Shown: positions 58,233-64,000 of the stretch, piece by piece
Layout of the letters: each line of letters starts with the position of its first letter
Position numbering within the stretch: position 1 is the stretch's first letter
Source of the DNA: an uncultured Winogradskyella sp.
GTDB taxonomy: Bacteria; Bacteroidota; Bacteroidia; Flavobacteriales; Flavobacteriaceae
Assembly (NCBI GenBank): GCA_913055905.1
Contig: CAJXLB010000004.1
Span: forward strand, 1 to 64,000
DNA length: 64,000 nt
Direction of reading: 5' to 3'
Notes under the pieces: model-generated
What the model was told of the DNA's origin: nothing
Seen by the model: only the letters and a program-made list of their open reading frames with translations
The model's database searches: none
Program-made: the position numbers and the translations under genes

Positions 58233-59018
58233 TTATTTGCCCAATTTGGCAAATAGCTTATCCATCTTTTCCTTCTCCTCTTCGGCTAGTGTAGCGTCAA
58301 CTAAAATACGACCACTGTGTTCATCGGTAATTACTTTTTTTCTGGAAGCAATCTCAACTTGTACCTGCGGTGGGATGGTAAAAAACGACCCTCCAGATGC
58401 ACCACGTTCTATTGGTACAACGGCAAGTCCATTTTTAACACTATTGCGTATTCTGTGGTAGGCTTTAACTAAGCGGTCATCTATTTTCTTTTGAAAATCT
58501 TCTGATTTCTTTAATAGGGCTTCTTCTTCTTTCTCTGTTTCTTTTAGAATTTCGTTAAGCTCGCCTTTTTTGTGCTTTAAATGTGTGTTACGGTCTTTTA
58601 AGCGCTCCTTGGTTTCAGAAATAACCTCTTTCTTTTGCTCTATCTGCGCTTTGAATTCCTTAATGTGCTTTTCTGCCAATTGGATTTCCAATTCCTGGTA
58701 CTCTATCTCTTTCGACAGGGAATTGTACTCTCTGTTGTTACGCACATTTTTTTGTTGCTCACTGTATTTTTTGATTAATGCTTTAGCTTCTTCAATTAAG
58801 TTCTTCTTGCCTTTGATTTCGTCGTCAATAATTGCTAGGCTATCATTAAGCTTCTCTATTCTTTTGGTAAGGCCTTCTACTTCGTCTTCTAAATCTCTTA
58901 CTTCTAAAGGAAGCTCACCTCTGACATTTCTTATTTCGTCTACTCTAGAGTCAATTAATTGTAAATCGTATAATGCTCTTAATCGTTCTTCGACAGAAAC
59001 TTCAGCTTTTTTTGCCAT
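58233..59018 (-). CDS. Coiled-coil protein of the CdsZ/C4-zinc-ribbon family, ribbon cysteines lost
   Basis: A 261-residue protein with a long antiparallel coiled coil (about 20-185, rich in Glu, Lys, Leu) and a small C-terminal domain. The family (HP0958/CdsZ-like, C4-type zinc ribbon) normally ends with two CxxC pairs. Here the matching places are GASGGSFFTIPPQ (S208, S211) and VITDEHSGRILVD (D232, S235): all four cysteines are replaced, while PPQ and SGRIL around them are kept. Zinc binding therefore looks lost. Likely role: regulation or RNA/protein contact, not known here. It starts 2 nt after the Nif3 stop, so they are co-transcribed. Confidence 0.88.
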   Translation of the reverse strand: MAKKAEVSVEERLRALYDLQLIDSRVDEIRNVRGELPLEVRDLEDEVEGLTKRIEKLNDSLAIIDDEIKGKKNLIEEAKALIKKYSEQQKNVRNNREYNSLSKEIEYQELEIQLAEKHIKEFKAQIEQKKEVISETKERLKDRNTHLKHKKGELNEILKETEKEEEALLKKSEDFQKKIDDRLVKAYHRIRNSVKNGLAVVPIERGASGGSFFTIPPQVQVEIASRKKVITDEHSGRILVDATLAEEEKEKMDKLFAKLGK

Positions 59019-59020
59019 AA

Positions 59021-60115
59021 TTATAAATACTTTACCGGATTTGTATTGGTCGTTGATAAAATGATTGCAAAATTAGTAATTTTTTTTGAGAGATAATCCA
59101 CTAAAAAGTTTTTTGTGAATTGCTCACTTTCGTAATGTCCTATATCAGCCAAAACAATGGAATTTTCTGCGCCGAAAAAGTCGTGGTACTTTAGATCTGA
59201 GGTTACTAGGAGATCGGCACCAGCGGCCTTCGCTGCTGAAATTGCAAAACTGCCTGAGCCGCCTAAAACAGCTATTTTTTTTATGGGTCTACCTAAATCT
59301 TTTGAATGCCTAACACATGAAGCTTTCATAGTGTTTTTAACGAAGTTTAAACAGGCTGTCGTGTCCATAGGCTTCTCGAGCTCACCAACCATACCCATAC
59401 CAATGTGCTGATTGCTGTTTTCTAAACTAAAAATTTCATAGGCTACTTCCTCATAGGGATGAGCTTCAAATAGGGCCTTTAAAATGGAAGGCTCCATATG
59501 AGCTTGGTAGGTTACTGAAACAGCTATTTCCTCCTCCGTATGCAGTTCTCCTTTTTTTCCGATAACCGGATTGGAATCCTCATTTCCTTTGTAGGTCCCA
59601 TGACCCAAAAAATTAAAACTACACGATTCGTAATTGCCAATATTACCTGCGCCAGCTGAGAATAAAGCTTGTCTTAGACTTTCTGTAGACTTTGTTGGCA
59701 CATAGGTTTGGAGTTTTCTAATGGTATGAGCCTGAGGGATTAGAATCCGCCTGTTTTTTAAGCCTAATTTATCACATATGATATTATTGACACCGTTGAA
59801 GGCATTATCTAAAGCCGTATGAATGGCAAAAATGGCAATCTTATGTTCAATGGCTTTGATAACAACGCGTTCTACATAAGTTTTTCCAGTTAAGGTTTTT
59901 AGTCCTTTAAAGATAATAGGATGAAAGCTAACTATAAGATTGCAATTTTTCTCAATGGCTTCATCCACAACGGCTTCTAAAGTATCTAAGGTCACTAATA
60001 CTCCTGAGACCTCTTGTTTTTTATTTCCAACCAAAAGACCCACGTTATCAAAGTCCTCTGCGTAGGCTAGGGGAGCTAATTCTTGTAAATGATCAATGAC
60101 GTCTTGTACAATCAT
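59021..60115 (-). CDS. Nif3-like dinuclear metal-centre protein (DUF34)
   Basis: The widely conserved NIF3 family folds into a hexameric toroid with a dinuclear metal site; its enzymatic role is unsettled. The 364 residues match the long bacterial version with a middle PII/CutA-like insert (about 125-240). Conserved: LAYAEDFDNVGLLVG, NLIVSFHPIIFKGLKTLTG, AIFAIHTALDNAFNGVN at the N-terminus, and VAVLGGSGSFAISAAKAAGADLLVTSDLKYHDF and LADIGHYESEQF at the C-terminus (metal His and Glu). Leads a pair with the coiled-coil gene. Its -7 box TATTTTTG is 17 nt upstream. Confidence 0.95.
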   Translation of the reverse strand: MIVQDVIDHLQELAPLAYAEDFDNVGLLVGNKKQEVSGVLVTLDTLEAVVDEAIEKNCNLIVSFHPIIFKGLKTLTGKTYVERVVIKAIEHKIAIFAIHTALDNAFNGVNNIICDKLGLKNRRILIPQAHTIRKLQTYVPTKSTESLRQALFSAGAGNIGNYESCSFNFLGHGTYKGNEDSNPVIGKKGELHTEEEIAVSVTYQAHMEPSILKALFEAHPYEEVAYEIFSLENSNQHIGMGMVGELEKPMDTTACLNFVKNTMKASCVRHSKDLGRPIKKIAVLGGSGSFAISAAKAAGADLLVTSDLKYHDFFGAENSIVLADIGHYESEQFTKNFLVDYLSKKITNFAIILSTTNTNPVKYL

Positions 60116-60131
60116 AAGTGCTAATTTGTAT

Positions 60132-60139
60132 CAAAAATA
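60132..60139 (-). promoter_or_regulatory. -7 promoter box of the Nif3 operon (TATTTTTG)
   Basis: Exact TAnnTTTG match on the minus strand, 17 nt before the ATG at 60115, in the 40-bp gap shared with the divergent lpxK. Confidence 0.5.
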
Positions 60140-60155
60140 GCATATTTTAGTGGCA

Positions 60156-61163
60156 ATGAAATTCATACGAATTATATTATTTCCCTTAGTTCCGCTCTAT
60201 CACGTTGTCACTTGGTTGAGGAATTTTTTCTTTGATCATGGCTGGTTGAAATCAAAGGCCTACAACAAACCCATTATCTGTGTTGGTAATTTAAGTACTG
60301 GTGGTACTGGGAAATCACCAATGATTGAGTATCTCATCCGTCTCTTAAAGGACAACTACCGTATTGCCACCTTAAGCCGTGGCTATAAAAGACAAACAGA
60401 AGGCTTTGTTTTGGCCGATGCAGAGGCCAATGCCAATACTATTGGAGATGAGCCTTACCAGTTTCATTCTAAATTTCCAGAAATTTTGGTTGCCGTAGAT
60501 GCCGATAGGCAAAATGGGATAGCTCGCTTACTGAACCACGCTGAACAACCCGAAGTAATTCTTTTGGATGATGCCTACCAACACAGAAAAGTAAAGTCAG
60601 GACTCAATATTTTATTAACACCTTACGATAAACCTTATTACAGGGACTTTGTTCTGCCAACAGGCAATCTAAGGGAGCCAAGGTCTGGTGCAAAACGAGC
60701 AGATATTATTATAGTTACCAAATGTCCTGCACATTTAGGACGACAAGAAAAAGAATTAATGGTGTCCCGTTTAGGGCCAGATTCGCATCAGCAAGTATTT
60801 TTTAGCCATATTAATTACTCAGGGAAAGTGTATTCGTTTAAAAATGAACTTGATATTTTGGACTTACCAAAATTCTCGCTGGTAACAGGAATTGCCAATC
60901 CAAAACCTTTGAAGGAGTTTTTAGTAGAAAAGGGCCTTAAGTTTGATCACTTGGAATATCCGGATCATCATGAATTTAATTCTAGAGATATTGAAGCGCT
61001 TAAGAAGAAAGATATCATTGTTACGACAGAGAAGGACTATGTAAGATTAAAACATATAGCGCAACTAAAGGAAAAACTATACTATTTGCCAATCACTTTT
61101 GAGTTAGATCGGCCGTTGGATTTTGAAAACAGGATAAAGGGTTTCCTAGCTAAAAAAGCTTGA
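60156..61163 (+). CDS. lpxK: Tetraacyldisaccharide 4'-kinase (LpxK)
   Basis: Inner-membrane P-loop kinase that phosphorylates the 4' position of the lipid A precursor. The ATG at 60156 gives 335 residues; an in-frame GTG two codons upstream is the alternative. The N-terminus is hydrophobic (MKFIRIILFPLVPLYHVVTWL), fitting membrane attachment. The Walker A motif is VGNLSTGGTGKSP, then LSRGYKR, GDEPYQFHSKF, ILLDDAYQHRKV (Asp pair) and ADIIIVTKCP. It overlaps the 3' end of the convergent histidine kinase by 18 bp. A -7 box was not found. Confidence 0.95.
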   Translation: MKFIRIILFPLVPLYHVVTWLRNFFFDHGWLKSKAYNKPIICVGNLSTGGTGKSPMIEYLIRLLKDNYRIATLSRGYKRQTEGFVLADAEANANTIGDEPYQFHSKFPEILVAVDADRQNGIARLLNHAEQPEVILLDDAYQHRKVKSGLNILLTPYDKPYYRDFVLPTGNLREPRSGAKRADIIIVTKCPAHLGRQEKELMVSRLGPDSHQQVFFSHINYSGKVYSFKNELDILDLPKFSLVTGIANPKPLKEFLVEKGLKFDHLEYPDHHEFNSRDIEALKKKDIIVTTEKDYVRLKHIAQLKEKLYYLPITFELDRPLDFENRIKGFLAKKA

Positions 61164-63386
61164 GACTATTTTTTCTCCGGAAAGCGCGGCATATAACTTT
61201 TTCTCAAAATCCTCTTGCTTAAATGGTTTTGATATGATGTCGTTAAATCCAGCTTCACCAAATTCATGCATTTTATCTTCCAGGGTTACTGCTGTTAGGG
61301 CAAAAATGGTAAGATCCTTGTTAAAGGTTCTAATAATTTTGGTTGCTTCCAGTCCACTAATTCCTGGCATGTGAATATCCATAAGAACTACATTGTAGTC
61401 AACTTTCTTGACTTGTTCAACGGCTGCTTCTCCGTTGTCCACTACATCACAGTAGAGTCCCATTTTGTTAAGGATTTTCTTGGTAATCATTTGATTGATC
61501 TTGTTATCCTCGACAATAAGGATTTTGATTTCGCTTAAGTCCAAATCTTGCATAGCGTTTGATGGTTTAGGTTCTACTTTTGAAGGTTCTTCAAGTTCAT
61601 CTGTATATTCTAAAGGTATTTCAAAGAAGAACGTGGTGCCCTTACCAAGCTCACTCTTTAGGTATATTTTTCCCTTAAGAATTTGGATGAGTCCTTTAAC
61701 AATGGATAAGCCTAGTCCTGTACCACCGTATTTACGATTGATTTGAACTGATCCCTGAGAGAAGCTCTCAAACAAGGAGTCTTGCTTTTCCTTTGTTATA
61801 CCAATGCCATTGTCTTCAATTTCAAAGCGGAGCGTGTACAGGTTGTCTTTTTGGTCAATCTTGTAGGTCCTGATCCAAATGTCTCCATCTTTTGTGAATT
61901 TAATGGCATTACCAAGTAGGTTAATTAAGATTTGGGATATCTTAAGTTGGTCTCCGATAAAGGTATCGGGTAGTTTATTCTCATATTCTAAATGCAATTT
62001 GGTGCCGTTGTCCTTTGCGGAATTTTCCAAGGCTGAGATTACATTTTCAATTTTATTTCTTAGGTTGAATTTTTCTGGGTCTAATTCAACTTTATTGGCT
62101 TCAATTTTATTTATCTGAAGGATATCGTTTATAAATGTGAGCAAATAGTCTCCAGAAAACTTTAGTGACTTTAAATGCGGAATCTGGGATTCTTTTGGGT
62201 CTTCATCCAACAGCATATTGGTGAGTCCCGTAACAGCATAAAGCGGTGTTCTTAGCTCGTGCGTTACCGTTGAAAGAAAGTTAGCCTTAGTCTTGGAGGC
62301 TAGTTCTGCTTTTTCTTTTGCTACAATAAGTTCGTCATTCTTTTTATGCAGCATGTTATTGGTCTTCAACCTTATATTATTGTTTTTATAGAGCGATAAG
62401 GTCAATAAAGACAAAATGGTAATTAAGGCAATACTTAAAATGGTTGTAATTCTTGTGAAATTGTTTTCAGAGCTGATATCGTCTATTTGCCGCTTTAACT
62501 GTTCGTTCTCAGCATCCTTGTATTCATTTAAATACTTGCCAGTAACACTTTCACTCAGACGTTCCCTTTGAATATTCAATAGAGAATCTGAAAGTTTTAT
62601 GTGCTTTTTGATGTAGTTGTACGAGCTTTTGTAGTCACCTCGCTTTTCGTGAATTTCACTTAGGACCAAATATCCTGTATTAATGTTTTGGGTGATTCCA
62701 TATGCCTCTGCAAGTGATAGTCCTTCCTCCACTTGAGCTAGTGCTGTGTCATAATTTTGTAAAGCACTCGATACCTTTCCAGACTGAATTAGAGCGCTAC
62801 TTAATCGTCTCTGCTGATCGTACTTTTTTGCCAGTATAATCGTTTTTTCTAACTGTGCCTTGGCCAAGTCATAGTCTTCTTGAGCGATATGAACTATGGC
62901 TTCATTTAGTGTGACTTCAGAAATGTATTCTTCCAAGCCTTCCTGTTCAAATAGGGTTTTGGCCGAATTGAAATATTCAAGGGCGTCTTTATATTCTTTA
63001 TTTGTGCTGTGGAAGACACCTTTTATATTGTAGGTAATGGCAAGATTGTCGTAGTCACTATTCTTGCGTTGAAGTAAAATGGCGTTTTTTAATGCGATGT
63101 TGGCTTTGTCGTACTCTTCTAAGATAAAGAGCAGTTTCGCAATTTTTGTATGTATGCGCCCTTCGTTTTCCTCATCATTTATTTGTACTGCAATATCTAA
63201 GGCCTTGTTAAGGTTGTCCTTAGCATTGTAGTAATCACCTCTATCACTTTCTAACTTAGCCTGATCGATGTGATTTTGCAACCTCATAGCAAGAACATCC
63301 TTGTCTTCCATTCCATTAATCTGGGCCATGGAAAGCGAGGAGAAGCTAACTAGGAAAATAAATATGAAATGTTTGATTTGGGACAT
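61146..63386 (-). CDS. TPR-containing hybrid sensor histidine kinase/response regulator
   Basis: Membrane-bound hybrid two-component protein. The ATG at 63386 gives 746 residues with a Sec signal (MSQIKHFIFIFLVSFSSLSMAQ). Domains: about five periplasmic TPR repeats (30-285), a membrane helix (about 310-330), HisKA with the phospho-His in VTHELRTPLYAVTG, HATPase with N box LGNAIKFT and G box GTGLGLSIVKG, and a C-terminal REC domain (ILIVEDNKINQM, Asp in VVLMDIHMPG). No DNA-binding output, so signal goes through phosphotransfer. No partner regulator is next to it. It overlaps lpxK tail-to-tail. Confidence 0.94.
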   Translation of the reverse strand: MSQIKHFIFIFLVSFSSLSMAQINGMEDKDVLAMRLQNHIDQAKLESDRGDYYNAKDNLNKALDIAVQINDEENEGRIHTKIAKLLFILEEYDKANIALKNAILLQRKNSDYDNLAITYNIKGVFHSTNKEYKDALEYFNSAKTLFEQEGLEEYISEVTLNEAIVHIAQEDYDLAKAQLEKTIILAKKYDQQRRLSSALIQSGKVSSALQNYDTALAQVEEGLSLAEAYGITQNINTGYLVLSEIHEKRGDYKSSYNYIKKHIKLSDSLLNIQRERLSESVTGKYLNEYKDAENEQLKRQIDDISSENNFTRITTILSIALITILSLLTLSLYKNNNIRLKTNNMLHKKNDELIVAKEKAELASKTKANFLSTVTHELRTPLYAVTGLTNMLLDEDPKESQIPHLKSLKFSGDYLLTFINDILQINKIEANKVELDPEKFNLRNKIENVISALENSAKDNGTKLHLEYENKLPDTFIGDQLKISQILINLLGNAIKFTKDGDIWIRTYKIDQKDNLYTLRFEIEDNGIGITKEKQDSLFESFSQGSVQINRKYGGTGLGLSIVKGLIQILKGKIYLKSELGKGTTFFFEIPLEYTDELEEPSKVEPKPSNAMQDLDLSEIKILIVEDNKINQMITKKILNKMGLYCDVVDNGEAAVEQVKKVDYNVVLMDIHMPGISGLEATKIIRTFNKDLTIFALTAVTLEDKMHEFGEAGFNDIISKPFKQEDFEKKLYAALSGEKIVSSFFS

Positions 63387-63407
63387 TTCAAGACACTTTT
63401 GATAAAA

Positions 63408-63415
63408 CAAATATA
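63408..63415 (-). promoter_or_regulatory. -7 promoter box of the hybrid kinase gene (TATATTTG)
   Basis: Exact TAnnTTTG match on the minus strand, 21 nt before the ATG at 63386, squeezed against the GAPDH stop at 63417. It overlaps the alternative in-frame upstream TTG and so supports the ATG. Confidence 0.5.
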
Positions 63416-63416
63416 A

Positions 63417-64000
63417 CTATTTATTCGACAAAAGTGATGATTTATCCGATAAATTGCAAATTAATTCTAAAATTCTTGCACTGTATCCTGTTTCATTGTC
63501 GTACCATCCTACAATTTTCACCATATTTCCAATGACCGAAGTCATCTGTGCATCAAAAATACAGGAATGGGAGTTTCCTATAATATCAATAGATACAATA
63601 GGGTCTTCGGTGTAAGCCAGTATGCCTTTATAATGCCCTTCGGATTCTCGCAGGAAAAGCGCGTTAATTGTTTCAATCGTAGTGTCTTGCTTAACATTGA
63701 TGGTAATGTCTGTTAAAGAACCATTAGGAACAGGCACTCTTATACCACAACCTCCAATAACCTCTGATAATTTAGGAAAGATTTTAGTGAGGGCTTTTGC
63801 TGCGCCAGTCGTCGTTGGCACTATGCTCTGAGCAGCAGCTCTAGCACGTCTTAAATCCTTATGAGGCTGGTCGTGCAAACTCTGATCTGTAGTATACGAA
63901 TGTACTGTGGTTATATAGGCCTGTTTTACGCCAAAATGCCTTTCTACAATGTCAATCATTGGTGCAGCATTATTGGTCGTGCATGAGGCATTTGAAATTA
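63417..64000 (-). CDS. gap: Glyceraldehyde-3-phosphate dehydrogenase (partial, 5' end outside window)
   Basis: NAD(P)-dependent oxidation of glyceraldehyde-3-phosphate to 1,3-bisphosphoglycerate. The visible part begins within the active-site segment ISNASCTTNNAAP (catalytic Cys) at the right edge and continues to the C-terminus; the NAD-binding N-terminal half lies beyond 64000. Conserved: YITTVHSYTTDQSLHDQPH (a Thr where HSYTNDQ is usual), RRARAAAQSIVPTTTGAAKAL, VPVPNGSLTDIT and VGWYDNETGYSARIL. The C-terminal end IC.LSDKSSLLSNK is slightly unusual. The gene ends 7 bp before the kinase promoter. Confidence 0.95.
   Translation of the reverse strand, partial: ISNASCTTNNAAPMIDIVERHFGVKQAYITTVHSYTTDQSLHDQPHKDLRRARAAAQSIVPTTTGAAKALTKIFPKLSEVIGGCGIRVPVPNGSLTDITINVKQDTTIETINALFLRESEGHYKGILAYTEDPIVSIDIIGNSHSCIFDAQMTSVIGNMVKIVGWYDNETGYSARILELICNLSDKSSLLSNK

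Overview
The window is a dense piece of chromosome from a member of the Bacteroidota, almost certainly a (probably marine) Flavobacteriaceae species. The evidence is a 287-residue Bacteroidota-type primary sigma factor, a Na+-translocating NADH:quinone reductase operon, type IX secretion system (T9SS) parts (PorT/SprT-like, Plug, and a cargo protein with a C-terminal sorting domain), a TamL-type outer-membrane lipoprotein, many LxxC lipoproteins, and -7 promoter boxes of the form TAnnTTTG in front of many genes. I cannot name the genus. I saw no tRNA, rRNA, CRISPR array, insertion sequence or prophage.

Layout. 1-5.3 kb: a degenerate short tandem repeat, rpoD, an orphan small protein with a nuclease-like motif, a lipoprotein, pnp and rpsO. 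5.3-13.4 kb: a lipoprotein, accD, fbaA, tamL, a TrmH-family methyltransferase, porT and ubiE/menG. 13.5-19.2 kb: trkA-trkH potassium uptake, a tiny membrane protein, and an aminotransferase/desaturase pair. 19.4-25.6 kb: rsmG, a secreted lipase-like T9SS cargo, pruA, apaG and the T9SS Plug protein. 25.7-34.3 kb: nqrABCDEF, then a Cys-rich small protein, a cupin lipoprotein, a small conserved protein and apbE, the flavin transferase that matures NqrB and NqrC. 34.3-41.8 kb: map with a cupin and a methyltransferase, a CoA-transferase, a HAD protein, gpmI, an ankyrin protein, an M48 peptidase and pepE. 41.9-46.5 kb: two paralogous carboxypeptidase-regulatory-domain proteins, a DUF6702 protein and an M1 aminopeptidase. 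46.5-55.3 kb: tatA, then a long leftward kynurenine catabolic operon. 55.4-64 kb: an Fe-S/CDGSH protein, a lipoprotein, a methyltransferase, msrA, a coiled-coil protein, a Nif3-like protein, lpxK, a TPR hybrid histidine kinase and the 3' part of a GAPDH gene.

How the genes work together. The kynurenine operon reads kynU-kmo-ridA-[repeat + DUF6090]-aldehyde dehydrogenase-SDR-3-hydroxyanthranilate dioxygenase-ACMSD-O-methyltransferase. It can carry kynurenine through 3-hydroxyanthranilate and aminocarboxymuconate semialdehyde to 2-aminomuconate and onward. Its tryptophan-side enzymes (tryptophan dioxygenase, formamidase) are not in the window. The Nqr region combines the whole sodium pump with its flavinylating enzyme and two uncharacterised small proteins, which are the best candidates here for undescribed Nqr accessory factors.

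Most unusual observations: (a) AccD and the coiled-coil zinc-ribbon protein have both lost all four zinc-binding cysteines; (b) the NqrB flavinylation motif reads SGET instead of SGAT; (c) the SDR in the kynurenine operon lacks the catalytic Tyr-Lys pair; (d) two genes have a -7 promoter box only 4 nt before the start codon, implying leaderless mRNAs; (e) a REP-like palindromic repeat and a DUF6090 gene sit inside the kynurenine operon. No single element is clearly a wholly new system.
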